Assembly: GCF_030433435.1 (NCBI RefSeq)
Contig: NZ_JANRHH010000013.1
Location: forward strand, 118,020 to 182,019
Length of the DNA stretch: 64,000 nucleotides
From: Polycladomyces subterraneus
GTDB lineage: Bacteria; Bacillota; Bacilli; Thermoactinomycetales; JIR-001
Direction of reading: 5' to 3'
Shown here piece by piece: positions 49,490 to 57,999 of the stretch. Each line of letters opens with the position of its first letter. Within the stretch, counting starts at the first letter, position 1. Under the pieces are notes generated by a model. It ran no database searches. It worked only from the letters and a program-made list of their open reading frames with translations, and was not told the DNA's origin. A program made the translations under genes and the position numbers.

Positions 49490-50695
49490 ATGAACAAACG
49501 GGGTCATCATCAAGAACTGAATTCCGGTGGACTCAAAAATGAAACCTTGGTAATTCACGCCGATGATGAGGTCACCAACGATGGGACGGTAGCTCCGGCG
49601 ATTTATTACTCGGCCACGTTTCGTGCACAAGATTCCGCCGAATTCGCAGACATGGCGGGGACTCCTCGCCATCCCCGGTATTACACGCGTTACGGCAACC
49701 CAGTACATGAACGTGTCAAAAAGGTGATGGCTGAGCTTGAAGGCACAGAAACGGCACTGGTAACCGGCTCCGGAATGGGGGCGATTGCGACGACCCTCCT
49801 CGCGCTGGTCAGTGCCGGCGACCATGTGATTGCACAGACGCGTCATTATATGAGTACCGCCAAGATCATGGACGAGATGCTGCCGCGATTCGGTGTCGAA
49901 GTGACCTTGGTCGAACAAGCCGACATCTCCGCCTTTGAAGCAGCTATTCGGCCCAATACCAAGCTCATCATGGTGGAATCGCCAGCCAATCCGACTTTGG
50001 TGGTGACCGATTTGGCTGCCGTGGCCGATTTGGCCCGCCCACGTGGGATCATCGTCGTGGCCGACAACACATTCGCGACGCCGATCAACCAGCGTCCCCA
50101 TGATCTGGGCGCCGATGTAGTCGTTCACAGCGCAACCAAATATTTGGGTGGGCACCATGATTTAACGGCTGGCGTGATCTGCACCAGCGAGGAGTTGGCC
50201 GAGCGTATTTGGCACACGCATATCTCCATCGGCTCAGTCCTCTCTCCGATGGATGCGTGGCTACTATTGCGTGGTTTGCGTACGCTTCCGATGCGGGTTG
50301 AACGCATCAATGCCAACGCCCTCGCATTGGCCGAGTTTCTGGAGGAGCAACCACAGATCGAGCGGGTATATTACCCCGGACTTGCCAGCCATCCGCAACA
50401 TGAATTGGCGAAACGCCAGATGCGTGGTTTTGGCGGAATGATCGCCTTTGAAATCAAAGGTGGTTATGAAGCGACGGAACGCTTTGTTTCTGCACTGAAA
50501 TTGTCGCTCAACGCAGTCAGCCTGGGCGGGGTTGATTCACTGGTGGTACACACTGCGGCGATGTGGGGAGGAGTGATGACCGAGGAACAAATGAGAACAG
50601 CTGGGATTCAGCCTAATTTCGTACGCTACTCGGTCGGCCTCGAACATATCGACGACCTGAAAGCGGATCTGTTACAAGCGCTGCAGGTGGTTTAA
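49490..50695 (+). CDS. Cys/Met metabolism PLP enzyme (gamma-lyase/synthase-like)
   Basis: Fold-type I trans-sulfuration family enzyme of 401 residues. The PLP lysine is K217 in HSATKYLGGH, with DNTFATP and YTRYGNP typical of cystathionine gamma-synthase, methionine gamma-lyase and O-acetylhomoserine sulfhydrylase. The residues after the active-site tyrosine region (RHYMST) do not settle which reaction. It follows the threonine-synthase-like gene by 34 nt, so the two form an operon, perhaps acting in sequence on homoserine- or threonine-type substrates. Start ATG 49490 follows AAAGGAG. Confidence 0.85.
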   Translation: MNKRGHHQELNSGGLKNETLVIHADDEVTNDGTVAPAIYYSATFRAQDSAEFADMAGTPRHPRYYTRYGNPVHERVKKVMAELEGTETALVTGSGMGAIATTLLALVSAGDHVIAQTRHYMSTAKIMDEMLPRFGVEVTLVEQADISAFEAAIRPNTKLIMVESPANPTLVVTDLAAVADLARPRGIIVVADNTFATPINQRPHDLGADVVVHSATKYLGGHHDLTAGVICTSEELAERIWHTHISIGSVLSPMDAWLLLRGLRTLPMRVERINANALALAEFLEEQPQIERVYYPGLASHPQHELAKRQMRGFGGMIAFEIKGGYEATERFVSALKLSLNAVSLGGVDSLVVHTAAMWGGVMTEEQMRTAGIQPNFVRYSVGLEHIDDLKADLLQALQVV

Positions 50696-50705
50696 TGCAC
50701 CAATT

Positions 50706-50735
50706 GGCCGGAACGTTTTGTTTCCGGCCTTTATA
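50706..50735 (+). terminator. Terminator after the gamma-lyase-like gene
   Basis: Stem GGCCGGAA / TTCCGGCC with a GTTTTG-type loop followed by TTTATAT on the plus strand, 10 nt after the stop. Confidence 0.8.
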
Positions 50736-50774
50736 TGAGTATTTTACGTATGCTGGCTGTGAGGAAAGCATAAA

Positions 50775-50935
50775 CTACAAAGGCCTCAGGTGTTGCAGCA
50801 CCCAGAGCCATTGTAGGCACGCTTCATTGACAGGACAGGGCTGCCGTCCTAAGCGGGAAACCCCAATGCCAGCTTAGCAGAACGTCAAATCCACTTGCTA
50901 GGGGCGTGGGTTTTCTTTGTTGATAGCTTTGCCAG
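50775..50935 (-). ncRNA. Toxin/RNA-type element, copy 2 (no intact ORF)
   Basis: The minus strand carries the RNA-like block also found at 35605-35723: CCACGCCCCTAGCAA, GATTTGACGTTCTGCTA, TTAGGACG, CTGTCCTGTCAATGAAG and GTGCCT. It ends in a strong hairpin, CTACAA-GGC...GGTG / CACC...GCC-TTGTAG (50775-50816). Upstream only a short ORF tail-like sequence (TGCTGGCAAAG) matches copy 1; the hydrophobic start is missing. The conserved RNA therefore outlives the ORF or acts alone. Confidence 0.5.
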
Positions 50936-50988
50936 CACACTGATCGTCACCGATCTCAAAAACCCCCGGGACAGCCAATTTCTTCTCC

Positions 50989-51013
50989 AAAAAAGCTCCC
51001 CGTCGAGGGGAGC
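50989..51013 (-). terminator. Terminator after the ABC permease gene
   Basis: Stem GCTCCCC / GGGGAGC followed by six Ts on the minus strand. It starts 10 nt past the TAG at 51023, which supports that TAG as the original permease stop. Confidence 0.88.
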
Positions 51014-51022
51014 CTCTTGTTT

Positions 51023-51729
51023 CTATTTCGCTTCCATATAACTGTTCAACAGCAGAGCATTCACCATCATGATCAGCACACCCGACAAGATTTTTCCGAT
51101 AAAAACCCCAGAGATCCTATTAAAAACAATTGATCATGTAAAAACGAAAAGCTTAATCCATACACAATCCAGCCCATAAACGCGTACGGGCGAAAACGGG
51201 AGAATATCAAACAGCTTACAAAGAAGCCTATTGCCGACAAGGTAAAGGCAAACGGAATCACCTGAAGCAAAGCTTTCCCGTCCGCCATCAAACTATGCCA
51301 AAACAAGGAAGGGAATTGCCCCGGATCTTCAAAATAAATCACCAGCGCCAACAATACTTTCACAACGACATAGAAATAAAGCAACAGGCGTAAAAAAGTC
51401 AGCATCACCCCGACCAATTTGGCCCACAGCATCGGCCAGCGCGAATAGGGCAACGACATCCACCAATAAAAAGAACCTTCCTTCCATTCCCGGTTGATCG
51501 ATGCCAAAGATAAGGCAAACGCCACAAAACCAAAGGCATGAAAAACCGGAGCCACATTGATCAGTTTATCGACAATTGGTTCACCATGTAGCGCTTTCCA
51601 AAGCAGAACCCCCCCAGCCAACAACAACACAAGGCAACCAATCGCGATTTTCTTGATATGTTTACTCCCACGCCACTTAAACAAGTCCATTTCATTGCGC
51701 ACCAGCGTCCAAAAGAGTGCTCCATTCAT
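51023..51729 (-). pseudogene. ABC-2 type permease, frameshifted near the C-terminus
   Basis: Membrane subunit of the adjacent ABC exporter, with about six hydrophobic segments. The frame stops early at 51073 (218 codons). Adding one G to the GGGG run at 51106-51109 would restore a frame ending at 51023 with a final membrane helix (GVLIMMVNALLLNSY) and MEAK, right before the terminator. It starts with an ATGA overlap on the ATPase stop. Either a true mutation or a homopolymer sequencing error; the affected helix is the last one. Confidence 0.8.
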
Positions 51730-52427
51730 CCCATGACCCTCCTGTATTCGTCTTGAATCGACAACCCTTTTTTCCGCAATACCTCCACGTCCGTTTGCGA
51801 GACTACGTTCCCGCTCTTCAGAAAGACCACATGCTCGAACAGCCCTTCCACTTCATGGATATCATGGGTGCTGATGATGATGGTTTTCTCGCCTTCCGTC
51901 AGCGTGTCAATCATCAACTCGACGATCTTCTCCCGCGACAACAGGTCAATCCCGGAAAACGGTTCATCCAGTAAAATCAGATCCACTTCACGTGCCAATG
52001 AAAGCAACAGTTGCAAACGCGCTTCCTGTCCTTTGGACATGTCGCCCACTAATTGTGTCGGTTCCAACTTCATAAACGTGGCGAACTGTTTGGCCTTTTC
52101 CAGATTAAAGTGCGGAAAAACGCGAGCGCCAAAATGAATTGCCTCTTCCACATTGTGATGTTGATACCAATGCGCCCGGTCGGAGAGATACGCGATGCGC
52201 TCATTCAGCCGCCAAGATGGCTTTTTTCCCAACACCCGCACTTCACCGGACGTCGGTTGGATCAGATTGACCATCATCTTGAACATCGTTGATTTCCCCG
52301 CGCCATTCTCGCCCAACAGTCCAATCACCTTGCCCTTGGGAAACGAAAGGGTGATGCCATCCAAAGCCCTTTTTCCTCTATAGCTTTTTACTACTTGCTG
52401 AAACGTGACGATGTCATTCACTCCCAT
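51726..52427 (-). CDS. ABC transporter ATP-binding protein (YtrB-like)
   Basis: ATPase of 233 residues with Walker A GLLGENGAGKST (about 36-47), a signature of MSKGQEARLQL in place of LSGGQ, Walker B LILLDEPFSG and the H-loop STHD. It resembles the YtrB/EcsA group of GntR-controlled exporters. The start ATG 52427 lies inside the gntR gene behind AGAGGAGG, and the stop overlaps the permease start, so the three genes are coupled. Substrate unknown; related systems respond to cell-wall antibiotics. Confidence 0.92.
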   Translation of the reverse strand: MGVNDIVTFQQVVKSYRGKRALDGITLSFPKGKVIGLLGENGAGKSTMFKMMVNLIQPTSGEVRVLGKKPSWRLNERIAYLSDRAHWYQHHNVEEAIHFGARVFPHFNLEKAKQFATFMKLEPTQLVGDMSKGQEARLQLLLSLAREVDLILLDEPFSGIDLLSREKIVELMIDTLTEGEKTIIISTHDIHEVEGLFEHVVFLKSGNVVSQTDVEVLRKKGLSIQDEYRRVMG

Positions 52428-52804
52428 TCGGCCTCCTCTAACCATTTTTGTGCCATTTCCTTAGTGATACCCAAAGAACGCATGTTTTGGATAAAGTTTT
52501 GCACGGCCTCTGCGGCCAACTTTTTCTTCACTTCCTCCACTTTCTCTTGAGAAGAGGTGATAAAAGTCCCCTGACCTCTGCGTTTCTCGCAAAGCCCCTC
52601 CCGTTCCAGCTCCTGATAAGCCCGCACGACTGTGCTGGGATTGATTTTCAACTGCACGGCCATATCCCGCACCGACGGTAATTTCATGCCCAATTCCACT
52701 TCACCTCTGGCAATCATCCGTTGCATTTGATTGACGATCTGCTCATAGATCGGCAATGACAAATCCAAAACAAATTGCATGCCCCCCACTGTTCGCGTCT
52801 CCAT
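52418..52804 (-). CDS. GntR family regulator (YtrA subfamily)
   Basis: A 128-residue regulator with a GntR winged helix (PIYEQIVNQMQ, LPSVRDMAVQLKINPSTVVRAYQELEREGL, KRRGQGTFI) and the short C-terminal tail of the YtrA subfamily. Such regulators control the ABC genes they precede. The start ATG 52804 follows AAAGGAGG. Two palindromic sites of the GTGTAT type upstream (52859-52914) are likely its operators. Confidence 0.92.
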   Translation of the reverse strand: METRTVGGMQFVLDLSLPIYEQIVNQMQRMIARGEVELGMKLPSVRDMAVQLKINPSTVVRAYQELEREGLCEKRRGQGTFITSSQEKVEEVKKKLAAEAVQNFIQNMRSLGITKEMAQKWLEEAEWE

Positions 52805-52858
52805 AACGGCCTCCTTTCAACACCATTGATCGTTTTCCCATCCCTCACACCGTTTGTA

Positions 52859-52914
52859 GTGTATGGATTCACACCATACACATGAGCTTGAGTGTATTAT
52901 ATCACTCCATACAC
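52859..52914 (-). promoter_or_regulatory. Promoter with two GTGTAT-type operators
   Basis: A perfect palindrome GTGTATGG-7 nt-CCATACAC (52859-52881) and an imperfect one, GTGTAT...ATACAC (52892-52914), lie upstream of gntR. The second contains the minus-strand -10 TATAAT. YtrA-type regulators bind AGTGTA...TACACT sites, so autorepression is likely. The rest of the gap up to 53159 shows no gene. Confidence 0.65.
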
Positions 52915-53159
52915 AGAATGAAAAGGGCAAAAAGACCATCAAGAGATCAAAAGGAACTTTGACGGGAGACGGACACGGGAGTGGAGGAGACCAACAAGAT
53001 CCCAATGGTGTTATGTCATGTACATCAACAGTCAGAGGAGGAAACCATTATTAATGGTCAGCAAGACAATGATCGATGATGATAAAAATTTCATGTTTGA
53101 CTTTGACGTGGCGTGAACCTTTACTATTTGCATTAAACAAAACATGAGGAGGTTATACT

Positions 53160-53846
53160 ATGCCAGACCACACACAAGTCTACAAAAGTCAAGCAGAGCA
53201 ATATGATCTCTTGATTTCCCGACAACCTACCCTACTTCATGTGATAGAAGAAATCAAACCAGTGAAAGGATTAGATATTATTGATTTGGGGGCGGGGACT
53301 GGGAGATTAACAGCCGTTTTAGCACCACACGCCAAGTCCATACTTGCTTTGGATACTTCAGTCGAGATGCTGGAAGTAAATGCGAAGAAATTAAAGGAAG
53401 CAGGTCTTTCCAATTGGAAAACGCAAGTAGCTGATCACCGAGAGATTCCAACAAAAGAACATAGCGCAGATTTAATCGTGGCGGGCTGGACTGTTTGTTA
53501 TGTGGCCAGTTCAAATCAACCAAACAACGAACAGAATATTGAAAAGGTCATTCAGGAAATGAAGCGCGTTGTTCGGCCTGGTGGTACGATCATCATTTTT
53601 GAAACAATGGGCACTGGGTATGAAACACCGCATCCTCCTGATTTTCTCAAACATTATTATTCGTTATTGGAAAATCGATATGGATTTACTCACAAATGGA
53701 TCCGATTGGATTATCAGTTTAAAGACTTACAAGAAGCAGAAAACCTAACCAGATTTTTCTTTGGTGATGAATTGGCTGATAAGGTGGTTAAGGAAAATCT
53801 TGTTACTTTACCCGAATGTGCAGGTATTTGGTGGTTAACGAATTAA
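53160..53846 (+). CDS. Class I SAM-dependent methyltransferase
   Basis: Methyltransferase of 228 residues. Motif I DLGAGTGRL near residue 42, the acidic residue of motif II in ALDTS and post-motif sequence RVVRPGGTIIIFE are present. Codon use is more AT-rich than in the surrounding genes, hinting at acquisition. Start ATG 53160 follows AGGAGG. It stands alone, convergent with the lysine operon. Substrate unknown. Confidence 0.88.
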   Translation: MPDHTQVYKSQAEQYDLLISRQPTLLHVIEEIKPVKGLDIIDLGAGTGRLTAVLAPHAKSILALDTSVEMLEVNAKKLKEAGLSNWKTQVADHREIPTKEHSADLIVAGWTVCYVASSNQPNNEQNIEKVIQEMKRVVRPGGTIIIFETMGTGYETPHPPDFLKHYYSLLENRYGFTHKWIRLDYQFKDLQEAENLTRFFFGDELADKVVKENLVTLPECAGIWWLTN

Positions 53847-53989
53847 GCGAAATGCATGAAGTGCTGGAAACGAAAAACTGGCCCCTCCTTGTTCAGAGAC
53901 CAGTTGATATTTTATCGATTACACTTTGATTCCGGATTGAAACATCCTGAGATCATTTGATTCCGCTCGCTTTCCGTTCCATTGCCCGG

Positions 53990-54751
53990 TCAACGTCCCG
54001 CTTTTCGATTTTCCTCCCGGCGTACGATCTCATGCACAATGAACGACGCCACGTCAGGAGCGAGCGTACCCGGCCCGAATCCCGCGTCGTAACCCAATTC
54101 CAGTGCCAACTCGTGATGGATGCGCGGACCGCCGCAGATGAGGATCAGCCGGTCGCGCAATCCTTCTGCTTCCACCAGCTCCACCAACTCAGTCAAGTTG
54201 GTGATGTGGACCCCTTTTTGCGTCACTACCTGGGAAACGAGCAGCGCGTCGGCATTTAACTCGATCGCTTTGGCCACCATCTCCTCGTTGGGCACCTGGG
54301 AGCCCAGGTTATACGCATCGATTTCAGGATAGCGCTCCAAGCCGTACTCCCCATTATATCCCTTCATGTTCATGATCGCGTCAATGCCCACCGTGTGGGC
54401 GTCTGTGCCGGTGCAGGCACCGATCACGACCACTTTGCGCCCGATGCGCTCCCGGATGAAGCGATTGATCTCGTAGAAATCCATCCGCTCGGACTCTACC
54501 TTGGGAACCCGGATGTTTTGGTAATCGACTGTGTGGATGCATTTGCCGTAGACGATGAAAAAGGTATACCCTTCGCCCAGATCCGCCATGTGGTAGACTT
54601 GCGGTTCCTCTATCCCCATCTTGGCCACCAGTTGCCGGGCCGCCTCGCGCGCCTCTTCCCCGTAAGGAACAGGAAGGGAGAAACTGAGTTGGACAACCCC
54701 GTCATTCAACGTGTCCCCGTAGGGCTTCACCCGTGTGAAGTCGATCGTCAT
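53990..54751 (-). CDS. kamE: Lysine 5,6-aminomutase beta subunit
   Basis: B12-binding subunit of D-lysine/beta-lysine 5,6-aminomutase, 253 residues. The cobalamin motif DAHTVG gives D117, H119 and G122, and the PLP-binding lysine is K130 in MKGYNGEYG, eleven residues after the histidine, as in characterised KamE. With KamD it converts beta-lysine to 3,5-diaminohexanoate. It is the last gene of the operon and its start lies 50 nt inside kamD. Confidence 0.95.
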   Translation of the reverse strand: MTIDFTRVKPYGDTLNDGVVQLSFSLPVPYGEEAREAARQLVAKMGIEEPQVYHMADLGEGYTFFIVYGKCIHTVDYQNIRVPKVESERMDFYEINRFIRERIGRKVVVIGACTGTDAHTVGIDAIMNMKGYNGEYGLERYPEIDAYNLGSQVPNEEMVAKAIELNADALLVSQVVTQKGVHITNLTELVELVEAEGLRDRLILICGGPRIHHELALELGYDAGFGPGTLAPDVASFIVHEIVRREENRKAGR

Positions 54752-56330
54752 CGCCCTCTTCCCCCCTGTTCGGAAGACCCAGTCGTTGTCTCAGTTCGGT
54801 TTCAAACGGATTGAAGTAGTCCTCTCCCTTTTCCAACACACCGGACAGTCCCCGTCCGCCATGGAGCGGTCGTTTCACATCGGCAAACATCCCGCGTTCG
54901 ATCGCAGTAAACAGCCCGATCCGGCGCACTTCCTCCAGCATGGCGACGGCTTGGGCCAACACCTCTTGCGCGCGCCGCTCGATCCGTCCACCCGGTCGGA
55001 ACAGAATTTCCTCTCCCAGATGCCGCGCGTTGTTGAAAATGTATAGGGCGTTTTCAATCGCCAATTTGCGGTCGTGAATATGCGGCGTGTGCATCGCTTC
55101 CGTCATCATTCCCAACAGTTGCACGCCTTGCCCTGTCAGGATGCTGACCAGGTTGAACAACGCATCCTGGATGTGGCCTTTGAAAATGTTGCCGGTCATG
55201 TGTTTGGTCGGCGGCATGTATTTGAGCGGGGCGTCGGGGAAAATCTGCCGGGCCATCTGGGCTTGGGCGATCTCCATCAACAGTCCGTCCTCGAGGTCGG
55301 GGTTCATCTCAAAGGCGTGACCCAGTCCCATCTGCTGTGGTCGAAGACCGGAGAGGAGCGCTAGTTGTTCGTTGATAAACTGGGATGCCAATACGGTGTG
55401 GGCTGCCTCTACCGCATCCGCCGTGGTCAGATAGTTGTCCTCCCCGGTATTGATCATGATGCCGGCGTAGGCGTTGATCATCCGGGAGAATGACTGGTCG
55501 ATCAAGGTGCGCTGCATGTTGATATCGCGGAAGAGAATCCCGTACAAGGCATCGTTCAGCATGACATCCAACCGCTCCAATGCCCCCATCACCGCGATCT
55601 CCGGCATACACAGCCCGGAGCAGTAGTTACACAGACGGATGTAGCGGCCCACTTCCTCTCCAACCTCGTCCAGTGCCCGCCGCATGATGCGGAAGTTTTC
55701 CTGCGTGGCATAGGTACCGCCAAAGCCTTCGCAGGTCGCACCGTAAGGGACATAGTCGATCAGGCTCTGGCCGGTACTGCGGATCACAGCGATGATGTCC
55801 GCACCCTGACGCGCTGCCGCTCTTCCTTGTACCACGTCCTCGTAGATATCGCCCGTGGCAACGATCAGATACAGATACGGTTTGGGGCCTTCCCCCAAAC
55901 GGGCGATTAAATCATCCCGTTGTTTCCGGTTGGCTTCGATTTTGTTCAATCCAATATGAGCCAGCTCCGCCCCTTTCCGCTGGATTTCCGCCCGGTCCCG
56001 CAGGGGAATCCGGGTGAGATCCAGTGTACCGACTGCTACTTGTTCAGCGATCTCTTGCGGGTTCAGCCCCAGCGCGAGCATCGCGTTGATCACCCATGTG
56101 GCCGCCCCGAGTTCCAGTTGTTCCCGTTCCTTCAGGTGGTCCACAACCACGTTGGGCAAAGGAACTTCCTCAGCATCCACCCCGTCGATGCCCATCAACC
56201 GCAACACTGTCCGCTCCACCGCCACTGTGGTGCGCGATGCAACAAAAAGGTCCACTTCAGTTGCGATGTCCGCCGCCGCCCGCCGGGCTCGATCGATCTG
56301 ACCAGGGTCCAGTTGCAATTTGGCCTCCAT
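54702..56330 (-). CDS. kamD: Lysine 5,6-aminomutase alpha subunit
   Basis: Catalytic TIM-barrel subunit of the adenosylcobalamin- and PLP-dependent 5,6-aminomutase, 542 residues. Family stretches include PYGATCEGFGGTYATQENF, CNYCSGLCMPE and SFSRMINAYAGIMINTGEDN. The start ATG 56330 follows GGAGGGG and lies 12 nt after the kamC stop. Its 3' end overlaps kamE by 50 nt, a long overlap suggesting coupled synthesis of the two subunits. Confidence 0.95.
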   Translation of the reverse strand: MEAKLQLDPGQIDRARRAAADIATEVDLFVASRTTVAVERTVLRLMGIDGVDAEEVPLPNVVVDHLKEREQLELGAATWVINAMLALGLNPQEIAEQVAVGTLDLTRIPLRDRAEIQRKGAELAHIGLNKIEANRKQRDDLIARLGEGPKPYLYLIVATGDIYEDVVQGRAAARQGADIIAVIRSTGQSLIDYVPYGATCEGFGGTYATQENFRIMRRALDEVGEEVGRYIRLCNYCSGLCMPEIAVMGALERLDVMLNDALYGILFRDINMQRTLIDQSFSRMINAYAGIMINTGEDNYLTTADAVEAAHTVLASQFINEQLALLSGLRPQQMGLGHAFEMNPDLEDGLLMEIAQAQMARQIFPDAPLKYMPPTKHMTGNIFKGHIQDALFNLVSILTGQGVQLLGMMTEAMHTPHIHDRKLAIENALYIFNNARHLGEEILFRPGGRIERRAQEVLAQAVAMLEEVRRIGLFTAIERGMFADVKRPLHGGRGLSGVLEKGEDYFNPFETELRQRLGLPNRGEEGDDDRLHTGEALRGHVE

Positions 56331-56341
56331 GATTCCCCTCC

Positions 56342-57970
56342 TCACTTTCCTATCACCCGTGTCGATTTCTTTCTTTGGGAAACCAATCTCCGCTCTGCGT
56401 CCCGCACAACCGCTTCCGGCATGCCCATCAGCCGGGCCACCGCCGTCGCCTGACACGGAATCTCATCCCCCGGCTCCAGCGGCATCAATCGGTAATCGAT
56501 CCATTCCCGCCAATTTTCCGTCCGAAGTAACACGGATGCGTCAGGCGGCCGTTTCCACCCTGCCGTCCGATAACCGCGGATGCCCGCCACTTCCAACACC
56601 TCGTGGTGATGTGTCACATGGACCGCCCAGTGCTCCCCGCATGCCAAATGGGCAGTCACTGCCGCAGACAATGCTGCTCCCTCCGCCGGGTTGGTGCCCC
56701 TGCCCACTTCATCCAAAAGGAGCAACCCGCCAGGATGACGTTGCAGCAATTCCCCCAAACGCGCCATCTCCGCGCCAAAGGTGCTCAATCCGGCCCCCGC
56801 ATCCTGGCCATCACCGATCATGCCGGCGAGGAAAGGAATGAGCGGAAGCTCGCAGTATTGGGCCGGTACGAAGAAACCGTAATGGGCCAGGGCCACGGCG
56901 ACGCCCAGCGTTTTCATCGCCACCGTTTTCCCGCCCATGTTGGGCCCGATGACGACGGTGACCCCACGCTCCACCTCCAGATCCAGCGGGGTGAATGTGT
57001 ATCCTTGTTCGTCCAGACGCTCCGCCACCACAGGGTGAACCGCCCCTTTTAACCGGATCGGGCCGTCGGATCGGCGTGGCCTGCAACCATTCCACCGCTC
57101 AGACAAACGCAACCGGGCCCACTGCAGGTCAAACCGTGTAACGGATGCCAACCAATCCAGCATGAGTGGGATGTCCGAACGAAACGAAGCAGCCAGCCGC
57201 GCCAAGACGGCCGCTTCCACTTCTTTGATGCGCTCCTCGATCCGCTCCTGTTTCGCCATCCATTCCTGTTCTTGGAGCGTGGGCTTGGCATGGTATACGA
57301 CGTCAAACGGCGTTTCCCGCACAGGAGCCAATGCATTCATCGCCGACAACTTGGTCGCTTCGGGTGACCGGCGATCCACCACCCATTCGCCCTCACGATT
57401 ACGACGAACTCCCGTCAACTGTTCGATCTCCCTCGCCAATGCCTCCCGGTACTCGCGAATGTTCCGCTCACATGCCTCCCGGCGACGGCGTAAATCGGCC
57501 AACTCCGGATCAAACCCATCATCCAATCGGAAGGCGGGCCCAAGATGGGGACGAGGATCAAGTTTGTGCAAACACGCTTCGATCCGGTTGACGTCACCGG
57601 GGCAAATCCACTCGTTCAATCCCTGTCGGATCAAGCATTGCGCCCATCGATGCATATGCCACAACCATTGCTTGAGTTGAAACCATTCGGAGAAACCCGG
57701 CACCTCCCCGCTTTCCAAACGGTGGAGGATGGGTTCCACATCGGGTAAATGCCGCAAGCACGCTTCCACCGCTTCCCGCCAATCGGGATGGCGAGCCGCA
57801 TTGATCAAGCGCTCCAGTTCCTGGAGGGACTCCTGCCATGCCACCTCCTGTCCGGGAACAAACGGTGCCAACGATCGCTTGGCCCGTTGACCGAACGGCG
57901 TAAACGGTTGAAACCGGGCCCAGACTTCCGGCCACGACAGCGCCTGCCCAGTCTTCTCATCCATCCACAC
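56342..57970 (-). CDS. kamC: MutS-like ATPase KamC (aminomutase reactivase)
   Basis: A 542-residue protein with a MutS-type ATPase domain at the C-terminus: Walker A GPNMGGKTV (about 342-350), Walker B LLLLDEVGRGTNP. The N-terminal two thirds are helical and lack the MutS mismatch-recognition domain. Such genes accompany kamDE in lysine fermenters, where KamB and KamC are viewed as a reactivase for the easily inactivated B12 mutase. Location between kamB and kamD supports this. Start GTG 57970 follows AAAGGAGG. Confidence 0.88.
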   Translation of the reverse strand: MWMDEKTGQALSWPEVWARFQPFTPFGQRAKRSLAPFVPGQEVAWQESLQELERLINAARHPDWREAVEACLRHLPDVEPILHRLESGEVPGFSEWFQLKQWLWHMHRWAQCLIRQGLNEWICPGDVNRIEACLHKLDPRPHLGPAFRLDDGFDPELADLRRRREACERNIREYREALAREIEQLTGVRRNREGEWVVDRRSPEATKLSAMNALAPVRETPFDVVYHAKPTLQEQEWMAKQERIEERIKEVEAAVLARLAASFRSDIPLMLDWLASVTRFDLQWARLRLSERWNGCRPRRSDGPIRLKGAVHPVVAERLDEQGYTFTPLDLEVERGVTVVIGPNMGGKTVAMKTLGVAVALAHYGFFVPAQYCELPLIPFLAGMIGDGQDAGAGLSTFGAEMARLGELLQRHPGGLLLLDEVGRGTNPAEGAALSAAVTAHLACGEHWAVHVTHHHEVLEVAGIRGYRTAGWKRPPDASVLLRTENWREWIDYRLMPLEPGDEIPCQATAVARLMGMPEAVVRDAERRLVSQRKKSTRVIGK

Positions 57971-57999
57971 GACCGCACCTCCTTTTTTTTAGCGATGAT

